From Polynucleobacter parvulilacunae (lineage in GTDB: Bacteria; Pseudomonadota; Gammaproteobacteria; Burkholderiales; Burkholderiaceae), in assembly GCF_018881715.1 (NCBI RefSeq), contig NZ_JACVPW010000002.1:248001-312000 (forward strand): a DNA stretch of 64,000 nucleotides, given 5' to 3'. Positions 27,992-36,296 of the stretch are shown here, piece after piece (the stretch's first letter is position 1; every line of letters begins with the position of its first letter). The notes beneath the pieces are model-generated. The model was not told the DNA's origin. It saw only the letters and a program-made list of their open reading frames with translations, and made no database searches. The translations under genes and the position numbers were made by a program.

Positions 27992-28017
27992 CCCAGCTAA
28001 CGGGGAAGTTAGCTGGG
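27992..28017 (+). promoter_or_regulatory. Hairpin between riboswitch core and btuB start
   Basis: Perfect 10-base stem CCCAGCTAAC, loop GGGGAA, stem GTTAGCTGGG, ending 23 bases before the btuB ATG. No T run follows, so it is not an intrinsic terminator. It is probably the expression platform hairpin of the riboswitch acting on ribosome access. Confidence 0.6.
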
Positions 28018-28040
28018 CAATCGATAACAGAAAGTGAATC

Positions 28041-30008
28041 ATGAATCAGCAGTTCAGCAAGACTCAAGTCGCCCTCCTTTTGGGCGCACTTACTAGTATT
28101 AGTGCCTTTGCGCAAAACAACTCACCAACAGTTTTAGCAAGCACCTATAACCCCGTTAACCCCATCATCGTCACTGCCACTAGGACGCCAACCAAAGCCA
28201 GCGATGTACTGGCCGATAACGTTTACATTGGCCCAGAAGAAATTGAGCAAGCCGGGCAAACCAGCTTAGTGGAATTACTCCAACGGCAAAAAGGAGTAAC
28301 TATCTCCAGCTACGGAACTGGTGGGTCTAATGCCAGCGTTTTCTTACGAGGCACCACCAATAATCAGACTCTCGTATTAATCGACGGCATTCGCATTGAT
28401 GATGCGATTAATGGCGGCACTAACTGGTCAGTGATTCCACTCACGATCATCGATCATATTGAAATCGTCTTTGGCCCTCAGAGTAGTCTTTATGGCTCTG
28501 ATGCTATTGGTGGTGTAGTACAAATTTTCACCAAGAAAGGCGATGGACCTGCTAAGGTAGGCGCGTCTATTGGTTACGGTAGCTACGGCACCAGTATTAG
28601 CGAAGCCAGTATTAACGGCTCCACCGAAGGCAATCAAAAAATTCGCTACTCTCTGGCAGCTAGTCAAACCCTCTCCATGGGCTTCAATACCATAGCACCC
28701 AACAACAAAGATGGACTTACTGCATCCGGCAGAACGGGTTACGTTCAAGACAGCGTTACTGGCAGGCTATCGCAAGAGTGGAGCAAAGGACAAGAGATTG
28801 GTTTGCAGTTTCTAAATAGCCGTCTTAACAATCAGTTACCTGGCTTTGACCCGCAAGAGTTTTTATATCAACAAACTCAAAACCAAGTTTCGCAATTAGG
28901 GACTTATTCCCTTTATTCCAAAAATCAAGTAATGGAAAACTGGCACAGCCTCCTGCAAGCATCCGCACAAACCGGAACCGCTTTAAATCACGCACCCAGT
29001 ACACCGGATAACCCGGCTTATGACAGTACTCTAAATCAGAGACAAAATACTTATACCTGGCAAAATGATTTCGCGATTGGCGCTGATATCTTGCAAGTGT
29101 TAGCTGAGCGCAAAACGCAAAAAGTTTCAAGCAATCAACTTGACTACAACAACGGTGACTTCAATAACCTGACGGCGCCCTACTCTTTTTTAGGTTTTAG
29201 TCAAACACGCAATACCAATTCAGGTGCAATTGCCTATCAGCTCAAAAGAGATGCTCACATCGCCAATTTCTCACTGCGCAATGACAGTATTACTGGCTAT
29301 GGACCGCAAACTACGGGCGCAGCTGCTTATGGCTATTTCTTCAGCAAAGAATGGCGAGCAAACATGAACTATGGTACTGGTTTCAGGGCGCCAACATTTA
29401 ATGACCTCTACTATCCAGGCTATGGAAATACCGCCATTCTTCCTGAGAAAAGCAAGAATACGGAAGCCGGACTTCATTATGAGAAATCGGGGCTCGAAGG
29501 ACACATTGTTGTCTTCAGTAACTCGATTTCCAATTTGATTCAGGTGAGCAACTCTGACACCTGCCCGGTGGGAACAGGTATTTTTGGTTGCGCATCAAAC
29601 GTAGCTAGCGCCAAAATCACGGGCAGCACTTTGAGTGGGGCCACACAATTTTCTGCGCTTAATCTAAAAGGTTCCTTTACTCAACAGAATCCAGTAAATG
29701 AGAGTACCAATAGCACCCTGGTGAAGCAAGCTAAGCAATATGGCAATTTAGCAGCTGAATACATGTACCTCAAACTCACCACCGGTATTGGCGCTACTTT
29801 TTCTGGGCGAAGGGATGATTTTCAGGGCACAAGCACTGGCATGGGCGGCTACACCATCTTTAATCTCTATGCCAACTACGATTTGATGAAAGATCTGAGC
29901 GTATTTGCCCGCTGGAATAACGTTTTGAATAAGAACTACCAATTAAGCTATGGCTACAACACCCCAGGCTCAAACGTATTTGTGGGCCTGCGTTACGCCA
30001 TGAAATAA
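28041..30008 (+). CDS. btuB: TonB-dependent cobalamin receptor, BtuB-like
   Basis: Outer-membrane receptor that takes up corrinoids using TonB energy. The 655-residue protein has a signal peptide (VALLLGALTSISAFAQ) and a TonB box near VTATRTPTKASDV. The plug domain has LVELLQRQKGVTIS, LIDGIRIDDAINGG and IEIVFGPQSSLYGSDAIGGVVQI. The beta-barrel ends in a strand whose last residues are VGLRYAMK. The plug follows BtuB rather than siderophore receptors, and the cobalamin riboswitch in front of it makes the substrate class fairly safe. An extra residue or two after the usual final aromatic is mildly unusual. Confidence 0.93.
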   Translation: MNQQFSKTQVALLLGALTSISAFAQNNSPTVLASTYNPVNPIIVTATRTPTKASDVLADNVYIGPEEIEQAGQTSLVELLQRQKGVTISSYGTGGSNASVFLRGTTNNQTLVLIDGIRIDDAINGGTNWSVIPLTIIDHIEIVFGPQSSLYGSDAIGGVVQIFTKKGDGPAKVGASIGYGSYGTSISEASINGSTEGNQKIRYSLAASQTLSMGFNTIAPNNKDGLTASGRTGYVQDSVTGRLSQEWSKGQEIGLQFLNSRLNNQLPGFDPQEFLYQQTQNQVSQLGTYSLYSKNQVMENWHSLLQASAQTGTALNHAPSTPDNPAYDSTLNQRQNTYTWQNDFAIGADILQVLAERKTQKVSSNQLDYNNGDFNNLTAPYSFLGFSQTRNTNSGAIAYQLKRDAHIANFSLRNDSITGYGPQTTGAAAYGYFFSKEWRANMNYGTGFRAPTFNDLYYPGYGNTAILPEKSKNTEAGLHYEKSGLEGHIVVFSNSISNLIQVSNSDTCPVGTGIFGCASNVASAKITGSTLSGATQFSALNLKGSFTQQNPVNESTNSTLVKQAKQYGNLAAEYMYLKLTTGIGATFSGRRDDFQGTSTGMGGYTIFNLYANYDLMKDLSVFARWNNVLNKNYQLSYGYNTPGSNVFVGLRYAMK

Positions 30009-30035
30009 GCCCTTTTTTCAGACTACAATGCCAGT

Positions 30036-30323
30036 ATGAATGAGACCTCACCTCTTTCCACTGGCAACCAAGCCTCAGATATGGATGCGCTATGCGCATC
30101 CATCAATCGTTTGGCTGGAAAAATTCAGGCGATTGCCGAAGCAGTTCAGAACTTAAATCAAAATCGAGTACAGCTCGAAAATAAGATTGAAGATGCGCAA
30201 AAGCGTATTCAGCACATTTTGAGTCGCCTGCCTGAGCAGAGTGATGGTCGCCAACTCAATCTACTTGGCGAAGTTGTTCCAACAAATAATCTAGAGGATG
30301 ACAATGAGCCAACAACGCATTGA
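30036..30323 (+). CDS. Small coiled-coil protein upstream of zapA
   Basis: A 95-residue protein with a disordered start, then a long helix with heptad character (MDALCASINRLAGKIQAIAE, LNQNRVQLENKIEDAQKRIQ), then a hydrophilic tail. The pattern resembles the small coiled-coil proteins (TIGR02449/ZapB-like) often found just before zapA. Its last 20 bases overlap zapA, so the two are likely translated together. A role in Z-ring assembly is suggested by context only. Confidence 0.8.
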   Translation: MNETSPLSTGNQASDMDALCASINRLAGKIQAIAEAVQNLNQNRVQLENKIEDAQKRIQHILSRLPEQSDGRQLNLLGEVVPTNNLEDDNEPTTH

Positions 30324-30657
30324 AGTAAGTCTCGCCGGTCAAAAAATTACTCTGGCAACAAGTGCAGAACATGAGCCATTACTTCGTGCAGCATGCGTAT
30401 TGGTAGATGAGCAAATTCAACTGGCCATCAGTGGCGGCAATCGCAGCATTGAACGTGCCAGCATGATGGCTGCACTTAAAATTGCTGGTGACCTCATCAC
30501 CTTACAAAAAAATTCTTCGCAGCAAAGCACCCCCTCCAACATGAGCTCTGATGAAGTCACTCGTCTTCAGGGTCGGATTCGAGAGCTTGAGGATCAAGTG
30601 GATTCTTTGATGCAAACCCTTTCCCTGCCTGGTTCGCCAAGGCCAATAGTTCCTTGA
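30304..30657 (+). CDS. zapA: Cell division protein ZapA
   Basis: Binds FtsZ and cross-links filaments at the division ring. The 117-residue protein has the ZapA N-terminal domain (RIEVSLAGQKITLATSAEHE, LLRAACVLVDEQI), ERASMMAALKIAGDLITL, and then a C-terminal coiled-coil (DEVTRLQGRIRELEDQVDSL). The ATG at 30304 is chosen because a GAGG element sits 6 bases before it; the ATG at 30298 would leave no spacing. The last 37 bases of the gene also encode the 5' end of 6S RNA. Confidence 0.93.
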   Translation: MSQQRIEVSLAGQKITLATSAEHEPLLRAACVLVDEQIQLAISGGNRSIERASMMAALKIAGDLITLQKNSSQQSTPSNMSSDEVTRLQGRIRELEDQVDSLMQTLSLPGSPRPIVP

Positions 30658-30834
30658 ACCGATGCGCAAGCATCAGGAACGATCTTTACCTTGTGGGCGT
30701 GAGCGTTTTGACGGTTCACAGTGCCAACTTAGACTTGGTTACTCCCTGAGCCTCTTAATGCACCCGAAACAGAGTAGCCGTTCCACCTTGAACCTTAGGG
30801 TTCAGGATGACGGCCTAGCGGCTAAGGCGGGGAA
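30621..30834 (+). ncRNA. ssrS: 6S RNA
   Basis: Regulatory RNA that binds sigma-70 RNA polymerase. The closing stem is exact: TTCCCTGCCT at 30621-30630 pairs with AGGCGGGGAA at 30825-30834. The conserved blocks TTCCTTGAACC (about 30650) and CCTTGAACC-TTA-GGGTTCAGG (about 30786) are placed as in E. coli 6S RNA. The position directly after zapA is the usual one. The length of about 214 bases is longer than the 184 of E. coli, with the difference in the central region. The 5' end overlaps zapA. Confidence 0.88.
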
Positions 30835-30837
30835 TTC

Positions 30838-31656
30838 ATGTTACTAAGCGATATCTTGATGTTGATGTTGTGTGGCGCCATCTCTGGCTACTTGGCTGGA
30901 TTACTGGGCATTGGTGGCGGCATGATTCTGGTGCCCTTCATGATATTAGTTTTTAATCATCTCGGATTTAGCCAAGAAGTGATTGTGCACATGGCGATTG
31001 CCACAGGAATGGCCACCATTCTGTTTACCACCACTTCCGCAATCTGGGCACATCACAAACATGGCTCAATTGATTGGAAACTAGTTGCCTCTTTAAGTCC
31101 CGGAATGATTTTTGGTGGACTGGTTGGTGGCAGCGAATTATTCGAAGCACTCAAGACCTCATGGCTCTCACTTTTCTTCGCAGTCTTTATTGTTTACACC
31201 TCAATCCAGATGCTGATCAATAAGAAGCCCAAGGCAGGCAGAGAATTACCAAGCGCGTTCGGATTATTTTCCTTTGGGACATTTGCTGGAGCGCTGGCAA
31301 GTCTTGTGGGTGCGGGTGGCGCATTCATTACTGTGCCGTTTATGCTTTGGTGCAATGTCAAACCCCACACTGCAATGGCGACCTCATCAGGCCTGGGCTT
31401 TCCTATTGCTGCCGCGGCTACGATTGGCTATATGTATGGGAGCTGGGGAAATCCTAATCTCCCAGCAGGTTCTTTAGGCTTTGTCTATTTACCTGCGGTT
31501 GCATGCATCGTAACCGTCAGTATCTTTACTGCACCTTTAGGTGCAAAGATGGCCAGAAAACTCGATATTGGTCAACTCAAACGAGTCTTTGGCATCATGC
31601 TGTTTTTCCTTGCAGCCTTCATGTTTAATGAAAGCCGCAAGGCATTCGGTTTTTAA
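30838..31656 (+). CDS. TauE/SafE-family anion permease
   Basis: A 272-residue inner-membrane protein with about eight membrane segments and the two inverted repeat signatures of the sulfite exporter TauE/SafE family: GIGGGMILVPFM near residue 23 and GAGGAFITVPFML near 160. Members export sulfite, sulfoacetate or other small organic anions. It begins 3 bases after the 6S RNA closing stem, and its likely ribosome-binding GGCGGGG is part of that stem. It converges on the malonyl-CoA synthetase gene with no base between the stop codons. Substrate unknown. Confidence 0.9.
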   Translation: MLLSDILMLMLCGAISGYLAGLLGIGGGMILVPFMILVFNHLGFSQEVIVHMAIATGMATILFTTTSAIWAHHKHGSIDWKLVASLSPGMIFGGLVGGSELFEALKTSWLSLFFAVFIVYTSIQMLINKKPKAGRELPSAFGLFSFGTFAGALASLVGAGGAFITVPFMLWCNVKPHTAMATSSGLGFPIAAAATIGYMYGSWGNPNLPAGSLGFVYLPAVACIVTVSIFTAPLGAKMARKLDIGQLKRVFGIMLFFLAAFMFNESRKAFGF

Positions 31657-33180
31657 TTAAGCCGTGTACTGCTGACGCAAGATATTCTTTTGTACCTTAC
31701 CCATAGCATTACGCGGTAAATCAGAAACAATCTCAACACGCTTTGGAATCTTAAAGTTTGCAATTTGTGTTTTTAAAGTTGCAATCATTGCTTCTGCATT
31801 GAGTTTTGCGCCAGCCTTAGGCACCACTACTGCCATCACTGCCTCACCAAAATCTGGATGTGGAATTCCGATCACAGCGCTTTCATCAACGCCAGTCATG
31901 TCATCGATAAAACTTTCAATCTCTTTCGGGTAAACGTTGTAGCCACCAGAAATAATTAAATCCTTACTGCGGCCAACAATGCATAAGTAATCATTTGGTG
32001 CTTTACCACCATTGGCATCGCCGCCCCAACGACCGACGTCGCCAGTTTTAAACCAACCATCTTTTGTGAACTCTTCAGCAGTCTTCTCAGGCATGCGCCA
32101 GTAGCCCGCAAATACATTTGGACCCTTCACTTGAATACTGCCAATCTCATTTACTTTGCATGGCTTGTTATCTTCATCAACTACACGAACCTTAACGCCA
32201 GGCAATGGCAAACCAACAGAACCACCTACTCGCTTACCTTTGTATGGATTGGAAACCAACATCACGGTCTCACTCATGCCATAACGCTCAAGAATCGGCT
32301 GACCAATCACTTCTTTAAAGCTATTGAATGTTTCTGTCAGCAAAGGTGCTGAGCCAGAAACAAATAGGCGCATATTGCTTGCTACTTTTTTAGTAAATCC
32401 TTTGTCAGCCAATAGACGTACATAGAATGTAGGTACACCCATCATCACGGTGGACTGTGGCATGTGCTTAATCAACTGCGCTGTATCTAAACGCGGCAAC
32501 CAAATCATCTTGCTGCCATTAATCAAGGCGCCGTGTGCTGCTACAAACAATCCATGCACGTGGAAGATCGGCAAAGCGTGCAGCAATACATCGCCTTTTT
32601 TCCAACCCCAGAACTTTTGCAGTACTTGTGCATTGCTGCCAAGGTTTTTATGAGTAAGCATTGCGCCTTTGCTACGTCCTGTTGTACCAGAGGTATACAG
32701 AATCGCCGCAAGATCATCATCTTTTGCCGGAACAGTTTTAAATTTGTCGCTCAGGTTTCCTGCGCGCTCTAATAAAGTGCCTGTACGGTTCTCATCCAGC
32801 GTAAATACATGCTTAGTACCAGCCTTAGAAGCTACCTTAGAAACCCAAGAGAGGTTCTTACTGCTGCACACAACCACTGCTGGCTCAGCATTCTCTAGGA
32901 AGTACTGAATTTCAGCTGACTGATAAGCAGTATTCAGCGGCAAATACACATAGCCCGCACGAATGGTTGCTAGATACAGAAAAAGTGCCTCAGGAGACTT
33001 CTCAACCTGGACTGCAACCCTAGCTCCTTTTGGAAGCTTCAGGCTTGCCAATAAATTAGCGAATTTTGCTGTAGCTGCCTCTAGGTCACCCCAAGAGTAA
33101 TAAAGACCATCATGCGTTTCAAGGGCACATGCTTTTTTATCTTTTGGAAAACCTTTTTCCAAGAGCGAATATAAATTCAT
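31657..33180 (-). CDS. matB: Malonyl-CoA synthetase (malonate--CoA ligase)
   Basis: Acyl-adenylating ligase that activates malonate to malonyl-CoA with ATP. The 507-residue protein has the family P-loop ILYTSGTTGRSKGAMLTH, LERYGMSETVM and FKTGDVG. The hinge with the C-terminal domain is VGRSKDLIISGGYNVYPKEIE, and the catalytic Lys lies in PRNAMGKVQKNIL. The malonate assignment rests on length, on ERYGMSET typical of MatB, and on its place in a block with a malonyl-CoA decarboxylase and a TRAP transporter. It is the last gene of that block. Confidence 0.92.
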   Translation of the reverse strand: MNLYSLLEKGFPKDKKACALETHDGLYYSWGDLEAATAKFANLLASLKLPKGARVAVQVEKSPEALFLYLATIRAGYVYLPLNTAYQSAEIQYFLENAEPAVVVCSSKNLSWVSKVASKAGTKHVFTLDENRTGTLLERAGNLSDKFKTVPAKDDDLAAILYTSGTTGRSKGAMLTHKNLGSNAQVLQKFWGWKKGDVLLHALPIFHVHGLFVAAHGALINGSKMIWLPRLDTAQLIKHMPQSTVMMGVPTFYVRLLADKGFTKKVASNMRLFVSGSAPLLTETFNSFKEVIGQPILERYGMSETVMLVSNPYKGKRVGGSVGLPLPGVKVRVVDEDNKPCKVNEIGSIQVKGPNVFAGYWRMPEKTAEEFTKDGWFKTGDVGRWGGDANGGKAPNDYLCIVGRSKDLIISGGYNVYPKEIESFIDDMTGVDESAVIGIPHPDFGEAVMAVVVPKAGAKLNAEAMIATLKTQIANFKIPKRVEIVSDLPRNAMGKVQKNILRQQYTA

Positions 33181-33220
33181 GAAAGTTCCTATAAGACTAA
33201 TATTTTTATCAATGTTGCAA

Positions 33221-34579
33221 TCAATGGACCTTAGCTACACCCATCACAAGGTCAGATAAGCCTGTAGCAATTTCTGGCACGAAGCAGAGCAGCACTACAG
33301 AGAGAATCATGATGATCACAAATGGGAATACACCCCAAATAATTTCATTCAAAGAAATATCCGGCGCGATGTTTTTAATCACGAAGATATTGAGACCGAC
33401 TGGCGGATGTATCAAACCCGTCTCCATCACGATGGTCATCACCACTCCAAACCAAACCAAATCAAATCCAGCCGCTCTTAGTGGTGGTAAGAAGATTGGT
33501 GCAGTCATTAAGATGATTGAAACCGGCGGCAAGAAGAAGCCCAAGATCACGACCAAAACCAAAATAGCCGCCAACAATCCCCAACGCCCAAAGCCGAGGT
33601 CAACAATCGCTTGTGCAGCTGACTGACTAAGGTGCAAATGGCTCATCACATTGGAAAACAATAAAGACATTCCAATAATGAACATCAACATTGTGGATTC
33701 TTTAATGGTGGCATTGAGCAATGGCGACAAATCTTTGATACGCCACATTTTGTAGATACCGGCAATTAATGCAAAGGCCAATATTGCACCAAGGCCTGCA
33801 GTTTCAGAAGGGGTTGCATAGCCGCCGTAGAGCGCAATCATGACGCCAATCAACAATACCAAGAAAGGCAATACGCGCGGCAAAGAACTCATCTTCTGCT
33901 GCATGGTGTATGTTTGACGCTCAAGGATCGGCTGGCTAGGGGCACCTACTTTAACTGCCTCTAATGCCATGTTGTATTCCTTGCGGAAGCGGTAAACAGT
34001 GTAAATCGAGAAGAACAATACCAACATCAAGCCAGGGCCAATGCCAGCAAGGAATAAACGTCCCAATGATTGTTCTGCAGCAACTGAGTACAAAATCATT
34101 GTGATTGATGGCGGCAACAGAATACCGAGAGTGCCACCAGCGGCAATAATGCCCGCTGCCAATCCTGGTGAATAGCCACGCTTACGCATTTCTGGAATAC
34201 CAGCACTACCAATTGCAGAACAAGTTGCAGGACTAGAGCCTGCCATTGCAGCAAAAAGTGCACAAGCTAACACGTTAGCAACACCTAAGCCGCCCGGAAC
34301 TTTACCAAGCCAAACGTGCAAAGCTTCGTATAAATCTTGGCCGGCGCGCGAACGTCCGATCGCCGCCCCTTTTAAGATAAATAGCGGGATCGAGAGCAAG
34401 GTGATGCTCGCCATTTCTTCATAGACGTTCTGAGTCACTGTATCCAATGAGGATGCAGGCATAAAGAACACCATAAAGATAACTGCTACTGAGCCCAATG
34501 CAAATGAGATGGGCATCCCTGAAAACATAACCAGCAACGTAACCGCTGCAAACAATAATCCGAGTACTGTGATAGACAT
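33221..34579 (-). CDS. dctM: TRAP transporter large permease, probably for malonate
   Basis: A 452-residue DctM protein with about 12 membrane segments and the motifs GGTLGILLPPSITMI and TPSETAGLGA, ending with HPPVGLNIFVIKNIAPD. It follows dctQ by 2 bases. The block order binding protein-small permease-large permease-ligase, with malonyl-CoA decarboxylase upstream, parallels the matPQMAB malonate operon known from Sinorhizobium. Malonate as substrate is inferred from this context. Confidence 0.93.
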   Translation of the reverse strand: MSITVLGLLFAAVTLLVMFSGMPISFALGSVAVIFMVFFMPASSLDTVTQNVYEEMASITLLSIPLFILKGAAIGRSRAGQDLYEALHVWLGKVPGGLGVANVLACALFAAMAGSSPATCSAIGSAGIPEMRKRGYSPGLAAGIIAAGGTLGILLPPSITMILYSVAAEQSLGRLFLAGIGPGLMLVLFFSIYTVYRFRKEYNMALEAVKVGAPSQPILERQTYTMQQKMSSLPRVLPFLVLLIGVMIALYGGYATPSETAGLGAILAFALIAGIYKMWRIKDLSPLLNATIKESTMLMFIIGMSLLFSNVMSHLHLSQSAAQAIVDLGFGRWGLLAAILVLVVILGFFLPPVSIILMTAPIFLPPLRAAGFDLVWFGVVMTIVMETGLIHPPVGLNIFVIKNIAPDISLNEIIWGVFPFVIIMILSVVLLCFVPEIATGLSDLVMGVAKVH

Positions 34580-34581
34580 AC

Positions 34582-35088
34582 TTATTCCCCTTCGCCTGGA
34601 TTAACAACATCTCCAAACGCTTGGAGCAAAATCTGAAACGCCAACAAGGTCATACCAATAGACATCATGATGTATGGAATCCACAGGGGTGGAGCCCATG
34701 AAGATGAAGTCACTTGACCGTCTACCCACGCCTCATGAAATAAAGTCCAAGACTTCCATGCAAAAAATGCACAGAAAGCGCAAGAGGCAATATCAATAAT
34801 CAACACTCTGAGACGATTAATTGCTTTAGGCAACATAGTAGACACTGCTGAAATGCCTACATGCCCACGGATTTGCTGAACGTAAGCACCACACAAGAAA
34901 GTAGCACCTACCAAACAAAATACTGCAGCCTCATCTTGCCAATCAGTCGTTGCTCCGAAAAATGCTCTTGAAGCAACGCTATAACTCAAGATGACTGAAG
35001 CAGCTACCAATGCCAATGATCCAAATAACACCATTAGCTTATTCATTCCAGACATTAAGCGGTCTGTCGCTTGTAAAAGTTGATTCAT
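34582..35088 (-). CDS. dctQ: TRAP transporter small permease, probably for malonate
   Basis: A 168-residue DctQ protein with four membrane segments. FGATTDWQDEAAVFCLVGATFLC and the IRGHVGIS motif match the family. It is packed between the binding-protein gene (3 bases) and the large permease gene (2 bases), so the three subunits are made together. Confidence 0.92.
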   Translation of the reverse strand: MNQLLQATDRLMSGMNKLMVLFGSLALVAASVILSYSVASRAFFGATTDWQDEAAVFCLVGATFLCGAYVQQIRGHVGISAVSTMLPKAINRLRVLIIDIASCAFCAFFAWKSWTLFHEAWVDGQVTSSSWAPPLWIPYIMMSIGMTLLAFQILLQAFGDVVNPGEGE

Positions 35089-35091
35089 GAT

Positions 35092-36165
35092 TTAGATTAC
35101 TTTTTCTGCTGCTCTTAACAATGCCGCACAGCTTTCATTCTTCTCTGCGTAGTCTTTCCAAGCGCTATCTCGAGCAATCGCTCTCCACTTATCCACAATC
35201 GCTGTATCAACATCAGTCACCTTGCTGCCAGCTCTTGCATATGCCAAGGCCGCCGTCTTGTCATCATCCTTTGCAGCTTCAAGACCAAACTTCTCCATCT
35301 CTGCGCCAGCTGCCATAAGGGCATCTTTCTGATCTTTTGGCAACGTATCAAAGATTTGCTTAGACATCATCAATGGCTCAAGCATGAACCAATAGGATTT
35401 TTGACGTGCGCTAGTAAATGCTTTTGCCAACTCTTCCAACTTGAATGACATAAAGCTTGTGGAAGATGTGTAAGCCGCATCCATCGCACCAGTTTGCATT
35501 GCTGCATAGATTTCATTTGAAGGTAACGAGATTACTGAAGCCCCTGCTGCCTTAAGCATCAAGTCGAATTCACGACTACCGCCGCGAATCTTCATGCCCT
35601 TAACGTCCTCTGGGAGAACAATTGACTTACTTCTGCTTGCCACACCACCGGCTTGCCAAACCCAACTTAAGAGAACAATTCCTTTGTCTTCTAAAATTTT
35701 GGTCAGCATCTTGCCAACTTCAGCAGTCTTCCATTTAGCAGCCTGCTCATAACTAGTAACCAATGCTGGCATCAAGCCAATATTTAACTCAGGCACTTCT
35801 CCACCAGCATATGGCATTGGGAATAATGAGATATCCAAAGCGCCTTTACGCATTGCACTGAACTGTGCATTGGTTTTCATCAATGATGAACCTGGGTATA
35901 CCTGGAACTTCAAAGCGCCTTTAGTGCGCTTTTCAACTGACTCAGCAAATTTACGGCAAAGACGATCACGGAAGTCGCCCGCCTGAATGGTTCCACCAGG
36001 AAACTGATGTGAGATGTTCAAGGTTTTAGTTGCACCTTGAGCGCTTGATGCAGGACTATAGCCCACAATACCCGCTAAAGGCAGCGCTGCAGATCCCGCC
36101 AATAATTGGCGACGCAAAGCATTTGGCTTGAGCGCATCAGACCCAGAATTGAATTCATTACTCAT
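35092..36165 (-). CDS. dctP: TRAP transporter substrate-binding protein, probably for malonate
   Basis: Periplasmic DctP-type receptor of 357 residues. The N-terminus carries a twin-arginine-like signal (LRRQLLAGSAALPLAGIVGY) ending near ASSAQGA. The mature part has the DctP features KTLNISHQFPGG, FQVYPGSSLMKTNAQFSAMRKGALD and GMKIRGGSREFDLMLKAAGA, with the ligand-gripping Arg in the last of these. AMQTGAMDAAYTSSTSF follows. It is the first gene of the three transporter genes and lies 131 bases from the malonyl-CoA decarboxylase gene. Confidence 0.94.
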   Translation of the reverse strand: MSNEFNSGSDALKPNALRRQLLAGSAALPLAGIVGYSPASSAQGATKTLNISHQFPGGTIQAGDFRDRLCRKFAESVEKRTKGALKFQVYPGSSLMKTNAQFSAMRKGALDISLFPMPYAGGEVPELNIGLMPALVTSYEQAAKWKTAEVGKMLTKILEDKGIVLLSWVWQAGGVASRSKSIVLPEDVKGMKIRGGSREFDLMLKAAGASVISLPSNEIYAAMQTGAMDAAYTSSTSFMSFKLEELAKAFTSARQKSYWFMLEPLMMSKQIFDTLPKDQKDALMAAGAEMEKFGLEAAKDDDKTAALAYARAGSKVTDVDTAIVDKWRAIARDSAWKDYAEKNESCAALLRAAEKVI

Positions 36166-36296
36166 ATAGTTCTCCTAATAGTGTTTTTATGTACTTCTTG
36201 TTATGGCCAGATCTTAGCGCCTGGTTCCTTGCCACATACTCTAAAGCGAATACTCTCTGAATTCTGCTTTTAGAGCCTCTCCTCCAAAATATATTT

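Noticed and set aside
27636..28115. 159-residue minus-strand frame across the riboswitch region
   Set aside because: It is antisense to a conserved cobalamin riboswitch and the btuB start, with no recognisable domain and no ribosome-binding site.
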